Made by a program: the position numbers and the translations under genes. Shown here one piece after another: positions 45,265-54,502 of a stretch of 64,000 nt of DNA (positions within the stretch are counted from its first letter, which is position 1; every line of letters begins with the position of its first letter). Under the pieces are notes generated by a model, which worked only from the letters and a program-made list of their open reading frames with translations, had not been told where the DNA came from and did no database searches. Location of the stretch: NCBI GenBank assembly GCA_018401415.1, contig JAGYKV010000018.1, positions 1 through 64,000 of the forward strand, read 5' to 3'. This DNA comes from Candidatus Nanopelagicales bacterium (GTDB lineage Bacteria > Actinomycetota > Actinomycetes > S36-B12).

Positions 45265-45525
45265 ATGGCACGGGATAACAAGCGCCAACAAATGTTGGAC
45301 AAGAACAAGATGGTCAAGGCTAAGGCCTGCGCCTTCTGTAAAAAAGAAGTCAAGGGACTCGACTACAAAGATGTGAACTTGCTGCGCAAGTTCATTTCCG
45401 ACCGCGGCAAGATCCGTGCGCGTCGAGTCACCGGTAACTGCACGCAACATCAGCGCGATGTGGCCATGGCAGTGAAGAATGCCCGCGAAATGGCACTTCT
45501 TCCCTACTCAGCGGCAACTCGCTAA
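45265..45525 (+). CDS. rpsR: Small ribosomal subunit protein bS18
   Basis: An 86-residue basic S18 with [44 protein letters not shown] and ALLPYS. The CAFC and later Cys residues form a zinc-binding set, the C+ version. It binds with S6 on the platform of the 30S subunit. AGGAG lies upstream of the ATG. Confidence 0.97.
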   Translation: MARDNKRQQMLDKNKMVKAKACAFCKKEVKGLDYKDVNLLRKFISDRGKIRARRVTGNCTQHQRDVAMAVKNAREMALLPYSAATR

Positions 45526-45539
45526 GAAAGGGAACTGAC

Positions 45540-45986
45540 ATGAAACTCATTCTGACTCAGGAAGTTAGTGGTCTCGGTAGCCCGGGAGACATCGTTGAGG
45601 TTAAAGACGGCTACGGCCGCAACTACCTTCTTCCACGCGGCTACGCCATTGGCTGGACCCGCGGTGGCGAGAAGCAGGTCACGTCAATCAAGCGCGCCCA
45701 GAAGGTGCGCGAGATTCGTGATCGCGATCACGCCAATGAAGTCAAGCAAGCACTGGAAACAATGATCATCATTGTTCCCGCCAAAGCTGGCGAGACGGGC
45801 AAACTCTTCGGTTCGGTCACTGCATCCGATGTCGCCCAAGCGGTCAAGACTTCCGGTGGGATTTCCATTGATAAGCGTAAGGTCACCTTAGCCAAGGCGA
45901 TCAAGACTGTTGGCAAGCACAACGCAACGGTCGAGGTGCACCCAGGTGTTACCGCCAAGGTTACTTTTGAGGTTTCAGCAGGGTAG
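45540..45986 (+). CDS. rplI: Large ribosomal subunit protein bL9
   Basis: A 148-residue L9. The N-terminal domain has MKLILTQEVSGLGSPGDIVE and VKDGYGRNYLLPRGYAIGWT; a long connecting helix leads to the C-terminal domain (GKLFGSVTASDVAQAV). It ends the operon and is followed by a strong hairpin. Confidence 0.97.
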   Translation: MKLILTQEVSGLGSPGDIVEVKDGYGRNYLLPRGYAIGWTRGGEKQVTSIKRAQKVREIRDRDHANEVKQALETMIIIVPAKAGETGKLFGSVTASDVAQAVKTSGGISIDKRKVTLAKAIKTVGKHNATVEVHPGVTAKVTFEVSAG

Positions 45987-46005
45987 TTAATACTCGAACA
46001 CTTGA

Positions 46006-46035
46006 AGTGGGGCTGCTCATTTGAGTAGTCCCACT
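46006..46035 (+). terminator. Probable terminator after rplI
   Basis: A 13-bp stem (AGTGGGGCTGCTC against GAGTAGTCCCACT, with two G-T pairs) closes an ATTT loop. Only a short T-containing tail (CTCATTTG) follows, so it may be partly Rho-independent. It sits between rplI and the GNAT gene, which has its own CATACT -10 box. Confidence 0.65.
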
Positions 46036-46057
46036 CTCATTTGCCATACTCACCCAC

Positions 46058-47095
46058 ATGTCGGATCCTGAAGAAATACAAATTCGGTTTCTCGAGGCCC
46101 ATGAAGCCGAAGTACTCGTTGATCTGATTCAGGAAACATACGGTGATTCATATGACGCAGATTGGGTCTATCTCCCCAACGAAATCGCAGCCCGTATTGA
46201 CAACAACCGACTTCGCAGCGCAATTGGATATTTAGCCGACGGAACAGTCCTGGGTCACATGGCGCTCATGGTGGAAGAAAGCGCTGAGCGGGTCTTGCAC
46301 GCAGGTGTGGCTGTTGTGCGTGATGCCGCTCGCGGACATCACCTTTTTGAGCGAATGAAGCGATTCAGCGCTGAATGGGCAACAAAAGCCGGTTACCTCG
46401 GTTTATTCAGTGAGGCGACCGCCGCTCACCCGTATTCACAGAAGGCCAATATTGCACTTGGTGCACATGAAACAGGTTTCCTCCTTGGCTGGATTCCAGA
46501 TTCAGTGGCCAATAATGCAGCGCACACTTTAGATAAACACCGGCAATCAGTTGCATTGTTTTATCTCAAACTCAATGAAGGCCCACTGCGACCCATGTAT
46601 GTCCCTGAAAAGTATCAAGGAATCGTTGGGAACATCATTGAATACATCTGGCTTGCACAGTTATTTGGCTGATAGCGGATCCAAACACCGTAATTCCTGA
46701 TTCATCTGAGATTCGAAATTGAACAGAAAGATGACCACAACCTCTCAGTTATTCACGTGACTCGGGTGGGGCGTGATCTCATTAAAGTCATGAATAATGA
46801 ACAGGAGCGTCAGTTAACTGAGGTGAATCGCGATGCCGTGTATGTGGACTTACCTTTGCAGTCACATGCAACACAATTAGTGCTGGACTCATTAACCGAT
46901 CAGACCAAGTTCGGTTTCGCGGGAGTTTTCCCCAACCGTGAACGCAATGGAGACGTTTTACGACTGCAGTCCTTTGCGGACATTGACCTACATGTCGAAG
47001 ACATCTCCATTGCATCTGATCACGGTCGTGAACTTCTAGACTTTATTTTGAGTGACTGGCGGGCCGTATCTGTTGTCAGCAGGGGTGCCTTTTGA
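46058..47095 (+). pseudogene. GNAT N-acetyltransferase with C-terminal domain, frameshifted
   Basis: The first 204 codons (to a TGA at 46670-46672) encode a GNAT domain: IRFLEAHEAEVLVDLIQETY, GTVLGHMALMVEES, VRDAARGHHLFERMKRFSAE and ALGAHETGF. Coding potential then continues in other frames: DPNTVIPDSSEIR just after the stop, then FEIEQKDDHNLSVIHV and on to GDVLRLQSFADIDLHVEDIS and ASDHGRELLDFILSDW, ending at 47095. The two parts look like one two-domain acetyltransferase of about 340 residues broken by two indels within 60 bp. The ATG has CATACT 7 nt upstream. Whether the break is biological or technical is open. Confidence 0.75.
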
Positions 47096-47464
47096 TGCCA
47101 AGAAGACAATCAAAATAATGACACCGATGAAACAAAGAATGCTCAGCAGAATTCCCCAAAGAATCCACCAACCGGTGCGATCGGTGTCGTGCAGACGCCG
47201 TGCTATCAGACCGAGAATCGGCAACAACACAGCCAGTGTCCAAATGGTGGTGAGTACTCCTGTACCGGGGATGCTGTAGATGGTGCCGGAAATATCAACT
47301 TCAGATCCGCCGTAAGTAAATCCGGCAGCCATATCAATGACATTAAGAATCAAGGAGACAAGAATCGTGAATAGGTAGAACCACCAGAACTCAGATCGAC
47401 TTGCCCTTCCTTTAAAGTTTGCATAGTTACTGAAACCAGACTTAACTGCTTCGCCGAATGACAT
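47036..47464 (-). CDS. DUF805 family membrane protein
   Basis: A 142-residue DUF805 protein with the diagnostic N-terminus FSNYANFKGRASRSEFWWFY, four membrane helices and the RRLHDTDRTGWW loop. The ATG at 47464 follows GAAGGGG. The function of the family is unknown; it is often linked to envelope or stress functions. Its last 60 bp overlap the tail of the convergent GNAT gene. Confidence 0.9.
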   Translation of the reverse strand: MSFGEAVKSGFSNYANFKGRASRSEFWWFYLFTILVSLILNVIDMAAGFTYGGSEVDISGTIYSIPGTGVLTTIWTLAVLLPILGLIARRLHDTDRTGWWILWGILLSILCFIGVIILIVFLASKGTPADNRYGPPVTQNKV

Positions 47465-47794
47465 GAATACCCCTTCAAGGCTTGTCGTAACCAGAAACAT
47501 ACTGATCAAATGCCCATAACATGGTGAAATTCGAAGGAATTCCTTGAGGGTGTTTAGGCTCTCTTGGGTACGCGCGGTCAGATTCGCACAATTCAACTGC
47601 TGCAACATCAGGTCATGCGACACCTAATTTCAGTCGTGACCGAGGGTGGATCCTCCACAGTTCAGAAGACTGAACCTCGATTAGTAGCCAAAACACCCCA
47701 TCAATACAAAGGAAATCCCTACAAATAGGACAGAGTTGGATTGATTGAGCATCCCACAGATGTGGGATACCGCGATTGTTAGGGAGAGCACGTC
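47465..47794. other. Gene-free gap with structured elements
   Basis: No convincing gene on either strand in these 330 bp. Two structures stand out: a compact three-helix fold at 47641-47679 and an inverted repeat, ATCCCACA-GA-TGTGGGAT, at 47751-47768. The latter is 27 bp before the next ATG, a good place for an operator or a leader hairpin. AGGGAG lies before that ATG. Confidence 0.6.
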
Positions 47795-48521
47795 ATGAAT
47801 AGTTTTAATATCGCAGAAATTCTCGATGAAGCCTGGAGCCTAACGAAACGCCATTACTGGAACTGGTTACTGGTGATCGTTGTTGGACTTCTAGTACCGA
47901 CAATCATTGTTGGTATTGGAATTGCGGCAGCAGTGGCTATTCCAGTACTTGGCGCCATTGTCATTTTGATCGGTGTCTTGGGCTACTTTTATGTATTCCT
48001 CGGCATTCTTCGTAATGCCTATAACGCAAGTGAAGGTGCCAAGCCTTCATTAAGTGTTCTGTTCCGATCAGATCGCTTCTGGTGGTTCCTTGTCGCTGGA
48101 GCGGTATACATTGGGATTGTGGTCGCAGGATCTATTCGCTTTGATCATTCCCGGTTTGATCTTCGCATTCATGTTTGCACTATTTCCGTTTGCCTTGATC
48201 GGCAACCCTGGCATGACCGGTTTCGCAGCATTGGCACGTAGCTGGGAACTGATCACGACTGCGTTCTGGCGCTATATCGGGTTGCGCATTGTTCTTTTCG
48301 GTGCAACTGCTGCACTCGTTGTTGTTAGCTTTGCTATCCAGTCAATCTTTGGTGTCGCTGCGGGTGATTCGGGTGCCGGAGCACTCACGGCAATCCTTTT
48401 GATCATTGGTTCAATTCTCGCACTGTTGATCAATGTGTTCATCTCTGCTTTTACTTATCTTGCCGATGCACTTGCCTACCGTCGTTTGTCTCATGATGGT
48501 GAAGTTCTTCGCCCTGGTTAA
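47795..48521 (+). pseudogene. Multi-pass membrane protein, frameshifted
   Basis: The start encodes NIAEILDEAWSLTKRHYWNW and membrane helices up to YIGIVVAG; the frame then breaks near 48130 and continues in another frame as LFALIIPGLIFAFMFALFPF, GMTGFAALARSWELITTAFW and further helices to 48521. Removing one base in GGATCTATTC restores a protein of about 240 residues with six helices. It resembles DUF975/YciC-like or glycerophosphodiesterase membrane domains, family unconfirmed. The intact remainder suggests a recent or technical single-base change. Confidence 0.72.
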
Positions 48522-48534
48522 TTCACCCTATGAA

Positions 48535-49059
48535 CTAGATCGCTGATTTAATCGAGCGGGCAACTGGGATATTAATCCATCGGTTGCCCGCTCGATCATG
48601 TTCAGACACAACCGTGAAACCATTGCCGGTCCCGTAGTAGGGATCGGGAACATCGAGCTCGGGATGCGGTGCATCAAGGTGGGCAAGCTCAGGGTCAAAG
48701 GATCGAAACATGACCAACTCGGATGCGTGACCAGATTGACGAATGATTTCCTGCACATTGGCGTAATTACTGGAGTCCATCACGACTATCAAATCCAACT
48801 CGGAAATCCAGGTTTCATTGATTTGACGGGCTTTGTGTCCAGAAGCAGGCGTATAGCCACTGCGCGCTAATTCCCCTTGGGCACGTTCATCGGCCGGATA
48901 CCCGATATGCCAGTCACCTGTTCCAGCAGAGTCCACCTGCACCAGATCCGCAAATCCTGCCTGCTGAATCCGCTCCCGCAGTACCACCTCTGCCATGGGG
49001 GATCGGCAGATATTGCCCAAACAGACTGTGGTGATTCGATAAGGGGTAGGAATGGACAT
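48535..49059 (-). CDS. Low-molecular-weight protein-tyrosine phosphatase
   Basis: A 174-residue phosphatase. The catalytic P-loop is CLGNICRSP near residue 13, and the general-acid loop is DVPDPYYG. The family dephosphorylates tyrosine kinases of polysaccharide export and other targets; no kinase is encoded nearby. ATG 49059 was chosen because TAGAGT lies 7 nt upstream; the frame extends six codons further to a GTG. Confidence 0.93.
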   Translation of the reverse strand: MSIPTPYRITTVCLGNICRSPMAEVVLRERIQQAGFADLVQVDSAGTGDWHIGYPADERAQGELARSGYTPASGHKARQINETWISELDLIVVMDSSNYANVQEIIRQSGHASELVMFRSFDPELAHLDAPHPELDVPDPYYGTGNGFTVVSEHDRAGNRWINIPVARSIKSAI

Positions 49060-49089
49060 AGGGGGAACTCTAGCCACGGGAAATATTTT

Positions 49090-49098
49090 TTATCCACA
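49090..49098 (+). promoter_or_regulatory. DnaA box upstream of dnaB
   Basis: A perfect TTATCCACA in an AT-rich tract in the gap between the phosphatase and dnaB, followed by CTGTGGGG. It may let DnaA influence transcription of the helicase gene. The remaining gap up to dnaB shows no gene. Confidence 0.45.
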
Positions 49099-49311
49099 GG
49101 CTGTGGGGTGTTTCTTTCGCATGAATTCGGGAATATTGAGAAAAAATCATTGACGATGCACAGTTTGTCCACACCCTTGGCACAAGTAGTGCCCAATGGG
49201 TGCACAGTTGCGCACACAGGGTGAATAGACACGGGTTCATGTAGTCCCTAACGTCAGACCCTCGGTGTTTACTGGGGTATGTCTGGGGTTGATCACAGGA
49301 AAGGGTGAGTT

Positions 49312-51960
49312 GTGAGCGTTACTGAGTTACACATTCCTGAGGAACCCCGTGAAACCGTTGATCGCACCCCACCCAATGACATTGCCGCGGAGCAATCCGT
49401 ACTGGGCGCAATGCTGCTCAGCAAAGATGCAATCGCCGATGTCGTCGAGACACTGCGTGCAGACGATTTTTATCGGCCATCACATTGCACCCTCTACGAC
49501 GTCATCCTTGATCTCTATGGTCGTGGTGAACCGGCTGACGCTGTCACCGTTGCATCTGAACTCACCAAGGTTGGTGAAATTTCACGTATTGGTGGCGCCT
49601 CGTACTTACACACACTTGTCTCCATGGTTCCCACGGCGGCGAATGCAAACTATTACGCGCGCATCGTGCGCGAGCAAGCGATTCTTCGCCGACTTGTCAC
49701 CGCTGGCACGCGCATTGTTCACATGGGCTACAGCGGTCAAGGTGAAGTAGATGACGTCGTCGATCGCGCCCAAGCCGAGGTCTACGAAGTCACCGAGCGC
49801 CGCACCTCAGAGGATTACGCACCACTGTCGGACATCATGCAAGGAACCCTGAACGAAATCGAAGCGATCTCCAATCGCGACGGTGAAATGGTGGGCGTTC
49901 CCACCGGCTTCGCAGAATTAGATTCGCTCACTAACGGTTTGCATCCCGGACAACTGGTGATCCTTGCTGCCAGGCCGGCGATTGGAAAATCGACCCTTGG
50001 TTTAGACGTTTGCCGTAACGCTTCTATCAAACATGGAATCACCAGTGTGATTTTCTCGCTCGAAATGTCTCGCAATGAAATCGTCATGCGCTTGTTGTCC
50101 GCTGAAGCTCAAGTGTCGCTGCAACATATGCGTTCTGGGACCATGACGGAAGCGGACTGGGCCAAAATGGCCAACAAGATGGGCGTGGTCAGTGAAGCAC
50201 CACTGTTTATTGACGATTCACCCAACATGACCCTCATGGAGATCCGCGCAAAGTGCCGCCGACTCAAGCAGCGTCACAATCTCAAGCTCGTTGTCGTTGA
50301 CTACTTGCAACTCATGACAAGTGGTAAGAAGGTGGAGAGTCGTCAGCAGGAAGTATCCGAATTCTCTCGGTCCCTCAAACTTCTGGCAAAAGAACTCGAA
50401 GTTCCCGTCATTGCGATCTCGCAGCTCAACCGCGGTCCCGAACAACGCCAAGACAAACGACCCATGTTGTCAGACCTTCGCGAATCGGGCTGCCTACCCG
50501 CATCCACTCGCATCATTCGAGCTGATACAGGCGCTGAAGTCACCATGGGCGAACTCTTCGAATCAGGGGAGCGCAATATCCCGGTGTGGACATTGGATGA
50601 CTCCTTGCGTTACGTGCCCGGTTCACTGAGTCACGTTTTCTCCACGGGAACAAAAGATGTCTATCGAGTGCGTACGGCAAGTGGTCGAGTTATTGAGGCA
50701 ACAGCCAATCACCCCATGCTGACGTATTCCGGCTGGCAACCCCTTGGTGAATTGGACTCCGGATCCCGAATCGGGATCACACGTCACATACCGGGGCCAT
50801 CCCAGGAAACACAGTGGTCAGACCACCACGTAATTGTTCTAGCACATATGTTGGGCGACGGCTCAGTCCTACCAAGGCAACCCATTCGTTACGCCACCAC
50901 GGATCCAGCAAATGTCGCTGCCATGAGTGAGTCCGCGGTCGCTGCGTTTGCTGTCAAACTTCGAGTCGATAATTATGAAGCTGCCCGCTGCACCACATTG
51001 CGATTCGCCAGCATTCGACCAGTGACACATGGTGTTCGCAATCCAATGGCGGAGTGGTTTGATTCATTGGGCCTATTTGGAAAGCGTAGCCACGAGAAAT
51101 TCATTCCGCATCAGGTATTTTCCCTGCCTAAAGAACAGATCGCCCTCTTTATTCGGCATCTCTGGGCCACCGATGGCTCCATCAGTATTAATAAGAATCG
51201 TCGCGGTGGGCGCATCTATTACGCCTCGACAAGTCGACGCTTAGCAGATGATCTGTCCCGACTCTTATTGCGCTTTGGCATCCATACCCGCATTTCCATT
51301 GCGCGAAAAGCGGGGTATCGCGACGGCTACCACGTTGCCATCTCAGGATCAGCCGATCAGAAGGTGTTCCTTCGTCGAATTAATGCCCATGGAGCTCGCG
51401 GCCTCCTGGGCAACCAACTGTTGGCCATCCTGGAAACAATTGAACCGAACACCAACCGAGATACGGTACCGCGTGAAGTGTGGAACAGGGTGCGAGAAGT
51501 TATTGCAGAGCAAGGCCTGTCGCACCGCGAATTCCAAGAGAAATTAGGAAGCCAGTATTGCGGTAGTTCTCTTTTCAGGTCAGCGCCGAGTCGCGAAAGA
51601 CTCAGCCGGGTTGCCCAAATACTTGATGCAGACGATCTCGAATTGCTCGCCACAAACGATGTCTACTGGGATGAAATTGTCAGTATTGAACACCAAGGTG
51701 CAATGCCGGTCTTTGACGCTGAAGTGTTCGGTACCCATAACTTTATTGCCGACGGAGTTGTCGTCCATAACTCGCTCGAACAAGATGCAGACATGGTTGT
51801 CCTTCTTCACCGTGAAGATTTTTATGAACGTGAATCACCGCGTGCAGGTGAAGCGGATTTCATTGTTGCCAAGCATCGCAACGGCCCCACAGCGAACATC
51901 ACGGTAGCTTTCCAGGGCCACTATTCACGTTTCGTTGACATGGCCCGCGACGGTATTTAG
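49312..51960 (+). CDS. dnaB: Replicative DNA helicase DnaB with intein
   Basis: An 882-residue precursor; removing the intein leaves a normal 455-residue DnaB. The N-terminal domain (about 20-125) is followed by the RecA-like motor with Walker A ARPAIGKST (220-228), Walker B LVVVDYLQLM and the C-terminal GEADFIVAKHRNGPT. The intein splits the conserved LSDLRESG/SLEQDADMV block. The start is GTG with GGAAAGGGTG upstream. Position after rplI matches Rv0058, which also contains an intein in M. tuberculosis. Confidence 0.97.
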   Translation: MSVTELHIPEEPRETVDRTPPNDIAAEQSVLGAMLLSKDAIADVVETLRADDFYRPSHCTLYDVILDLYGRGEPADAVTVASELTKVGEISRIGGASYLHTLVSMVPTAANANYYARIVREQAILRRLVTAGTRIVHMGYSGQGEVDDVVDRAQAEVYEVTERRTSEDYAPLSDIMQGTLNEIEAISNRDGEMVGVPTGFAELDSLTNGLHPGQLVILAARPAIGKSTLGLDVCRNASIKHGITSVIFSLEMSRNEIVMRLLSAEAQVSLQHMRSGTMTEADWAKMANKMGVVSEAPLFIDDSPNMTLMEIRAKCRRLKQRHNLKLVVVDYLQLMTSGKKVESRQQEVSEFSRSLKLLAKELEVPVIAISQLNRGPEQRQDKRPMLSDLRESGCLPASTRIIRADTGAEVTMGELFESGERNIPVWTLDDSLRYVPGSLSHVFSTGTKDVYRVRTASGRVIEATANHPMLTYSGWQPLGELDSGSRIGITRHIPGPSQETQWSDHHVIVLAHMLGDGSVLPRQPIRYATTDPANVAAMSESAVAAFAVKLRVDNYEAARCTTLRFASIRPVTHGVRNPMAEWFDSLGLFGKRSHEKFIPHQVFSLPKEQIALFIRHLWATDGSISINKNRRGGRIYYASTSRRLADDLSRLLLRFGIHTRISIARKAGYRDGYHVAISGSADQKVFLRRINAHGARGLLGNQLLAILETIEPNTNRDTVPREVWNRVREVIAEQGLSHREFQEKLGSQYCGSSLFRSAPSRERLSRVAQILDADDLELLATNDVYWDEIVSIEHQGAMPVFDAEVFGTHNFIADGVVVHNSLEQDADMVVLLHREDFYERESPRAGEADFIVAKHRNGPTANITVAFQGHYSRFVDMARDGI
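50491..51771 (+). mobile_element. DnaB intein with LAGLIDADG homing endonuclease
   Basis: Residues 394-820 of DnaB, 427 residues. The first residue is Cys (CLPASTRIIRAD), block B has VIEATANHPMLT with its TxxH, two LAGLIDADG motifs are present (AHMLGDGS and RHLWATDGSI), and the end is VFGTHNFIADGVVVHN with the terminal His-Asn followed by Ser in the host protein. All splicing residues are intact, so it should splice and may still home. The site (ESG/S) is the one used by the Synechocystis DnaB intein, and the end NDVYWDEIVSIEHQG resembles that intein's. Confidence 0.96.
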
Positions 51961-52017
51961 TACATCAGGGAATTGACCTACTTGGCGTAGGAGACCCGAC
52001 CCCTCGACCATCGGGAC

Positions 52018-53730
52018 TCAGTTGTTTGCACGGAGTTGATTGGGTTGTTCCTGCAGCGCGATGATCGCTTGCAGACGGGCTCCACCGAGTGTCGAGTTTT
52101 CCGTTAATCGCCAGTTCCCATTTGTCATGCGGGCGATTAGTGCGCTGCCAAGTCCATCGCCGCCCCACGTTGGTCCTACTCCATCGTCGTCAACCTCGAC
52201 GGTGACTATTTCGTTGGCCGCCGTGACGTTCACATAAACCCGCCGAGCACTTCCATGGCGAACCGCGTTTGTCAGTGCCTCTTCAACGATCTTTTCTATA
52301 TTCATTTGCGTTACGAAGGGAAGATCGATGTCAGGTACCTCAATGACAACGTCAACAAGTCCGCGCCAAGGTTCGGCAACAGTTTGGAGGAGTGCCTCGA
52401 GTCCGGATTCGGGTCCTTGGGTTGCGAAAAGTGGAGCATCAAGGACTGACTGCGCCCGAGAGAGGGCTTCGCGGTAAGCGTTCGTGTCACCGGCTTGGGA
52501 AGCGAGTTCCATTGCCACGGCGCAGGCCGTGAGGCGGGCCTGCACCGGACCGTGCAAGTTTTGCGCTGCCTCTCGGGCAACTTCGCCCGCAATACGGGAT
52601 CGGGCGAGTGATTCAATGCGTTGTTGGTCGAGCAGATCGCGGAAGGTTTGCTGCGCGGTCTCCTGGCGGGTCTTCCACGAGGTGAAACCCGACGTTAAGA
52701 GGACGACTACCGCGCTGGCAAGTACGGAGGCGAGTGCTGAGACGAGGATTTGCGTGAGATCTTGACCGCGGATTGCAATATCGATCACGGTTGGGATTTG
52801 GAGTGCGATAAAACCGGTGATGAAAATTCCGGCGTGATGCTGTGGCCAGTGACGCATCGCTCGGTTTGCGCCACCCAGAATCACAAAGATCAAGGCCACG
52901 CCGAGAACGTCGGCGAGTGCGGCAACTACTGGAAGATCATCAATAGCAATGGTGGGAATAGATGCGGCAATGAAAATAACCGCTAACACGAACGGCCGAA
53001 AAGGTTGAGTTCGAATGATGGCAAGTACGGCCCCGACGAGTCCAAGTCGCTCTGGTGTACCAATGCCGGATGCTGAGAGCCGATCAATGAGCGGGCGAAC
53101 CGAATTGTGTGCAGCGTCGTGGATATCTCCTTGACCACCAAACATGTCCGGTGTTTCCGATCGCAGTAGATCCAGTTGACGTGCAACGTGGGAGCGGGCA
53201 GGTGCGAGTTCTTGATCCACGGCAGTCATGATTGATGCGCGAATATCTGCCATGATCGCGGCCTGTGATGCCGATGTTGCTATCAGGTCGGCAGCTTCTC
53301 GAACGAGTTCCTCCCTTCGAGCCAAGGTTGCGATACGGGTTTCCGTGATGACGTCGAAGCCGAACAGGCAAATGGGCGCGACAATTACTGGCACCAAAAT
53401 GAAAACTGCTGGTGAAAGCGACCCGGCATACGCTCCCGTGTTACTGAGCACAATGACGATAGCGCCGGCGACCGCACCGGAAAACCCGACGCTGAAGGCG
53501 CGCACGGCAATGATGACTGACCGTGAGGAAGGTTTGAAAAGATTGCGCAAACCTAGGAAAAAGGCAGTGCCACCCACCGTCGCTACCAACAGGCTGATGA
53601 GTGCGTACCCAAGAATTGTGAGGGCACCTTCGAACCCGATGCTTTGCACAGGTGTGTTCGTGAATACAAACAGCAACCACAGCACCGAGATGAGGAGGGT
53701 CCGTGGCCATGACCAGGCTTGGTTATCCAC
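52018..53730 (-). CDS. Membrane sensor histidine kinase (HisKA_3/NarL-type)
   Basis: A 570-residue kinase. Two blocks of membrane helices (about residues 10-130 and 235-350) flank a soluble region. The phosphoacceptor is probably His393 in NLHGPVQARL, in place of the usual LHD. The ATPase domain shows NIEKIVEEALTNAVRHG and VDDDGVGP and GGDGLGSALI. The GTG start overlaps the response regulator gene by 8 bp, so the two are a pair. The signal is not evident. Confidence 0.88.
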   Translation of the reverse strand: MDNQAWSWPRTLLISVLWLLFVFTNTPVQSIGFEGALTILGYALISLLVATVGGTAFFLGLRNLFKPSSRSVIIAVRAFSVGFSGAVAGAIVIVLSNTGAYAGSLSPAVFILVPVIVAPICLFGFDVITETRIATLARREELVREAADLIATSASQAAIMADIRASIMTAVDQELAPARSHVARQLDLLRSETPDMFGGQGDIHDAAHNSVRPLIDRLSASGIGTPERLGLVGAVLAIIRTQPFRPFVLAVIFIAASIPTIAIDDLPVVAALADVLGVALIFVILGGANRAMRHWPQHHAGIFITGFIALQIPTVIDIAIRGQDLTQILVSALASVLASAVVVLLTSGFTSWKTRQETAQQTFRDLLDQQRIESLARSRIAGEVAREAAQNLHGPVQARLTACAVAMELASQAGDTNAYREALSRAQSVLDAPLFATQGPESGLEALLQTVAEPWRGLVDVVIEVPDIDLPFVTQMNIEKIVEEALTNAVRHGSARRVYVNVTAANEIVTVEVDDDGVGPTWGGDGLGSALIARMTNGNWRLTENSTLGGARLQAIIALQEQPNQLRANN

Positions 53731-54364
53731 GTTGATCCCGTGCTGTTCCGGTGAGTTGGAAGTACGCCTGCGTCAGGAGTACCCGTTGGTTGTCACCGGC
53801 ACCAGTGGTGATTCCAAGTTGGTCAATTAACCGACCGAGCGCCTTGATCACCGCCGATTCGCTGAGGTGGCTGCGCCGTGCGATCTCTGCATTGGAGAAA
53901 CCATTCGCTAACAAACGCAATATCTCCGCTTGTCCGTCGCTGAGCTTGGGAGCATCGCCTCGAATCTTGATCGCTTGATCCCCGAGGGGATCACCCGCCG
54001 CGCGATCAATTGCGGCAACGAGTTGATTGGGGTCTTCCAGTGCTCGTTTAACAATGAATCCTGCGCCCACTGGCAATGATCGACGATCGCCCATCAGGCG
54101 GGTGTCAACGTAACTGGTCAGTAACACGATCCCGATCCGCGAATATAAATCGCGCAGACCATAGGCCAGATCTATTCCCGTCGGACCGCGTCCGAGATCC
54201 AAGTCCAGCAGCGCGACCTGCGGCTGGGAGGTCCGTGCGATTTCCAAGGCTTTAGTGGCCGACTCGGCAATCCCACACACCTGGTATCCCAGGCTCTCCA
54301 ATTGACCCTGCAACAGCATGCGGGTAAAGCCATCGTCCTCCACGACCAACACCGAGAGCGCCAC
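53723..54364 (-). CDS. NarL/LuxR-type response regulator
   Basis: A 213-residue regulator. The receiver covers residues 1-120 with acidic pocket VEDD at 8-11 and phosphorylation site Asp54 in ALLDLDLGRG. The LuxR-type helix-turn-helix is near 140-200 (LSDGQAEILRLLANGFSNAE and SHLSESAVIKALGRL). The GTG start has GATAAT 6 nt upstream (leaderless). It diverges from the surface-protein gene, a possible target. Confidence 0.92.
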   Translation of the reverse strand: MALSVLVVEDDGFTRMLLQGQLESLGYQVCGIAESATKALEIARTSQPQVALLDLDLGRGPTGIDLAYGLRDLYSRIGIVLLTSYVDTRLMGDRRSLPVGAGFIVKRALEDPNQLVAAIDRAAGDPLGDQAIKIRGDAPKLSDGQAEILRLLANGFSNAEIARRSHLSESAVIKALGRLIDQLGITTGAGDNQRVLLTQAYFQLTGTARDQRG

Positions 54365-54502
54365 ACACGGATTATCCGCCCGCCCACGTCACCGCGTGCA
54401 CCATTCCGTCATGAGCGAGGAAAACCTGTCGGAAACAACCATCTTTTGAATTCATTCGGGAAGTTAGTAGCCATAGCTCCTAGCGACTGACACACTTAAA
54501 TA

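Noticed and set aside
51961-52017. Hairpin CCTAC-TTGGC-GTAGG between dnaB and the histidine kinase as a terminator
   Set aside because: The stem is only 5 bp and no T-run follows on either strand.
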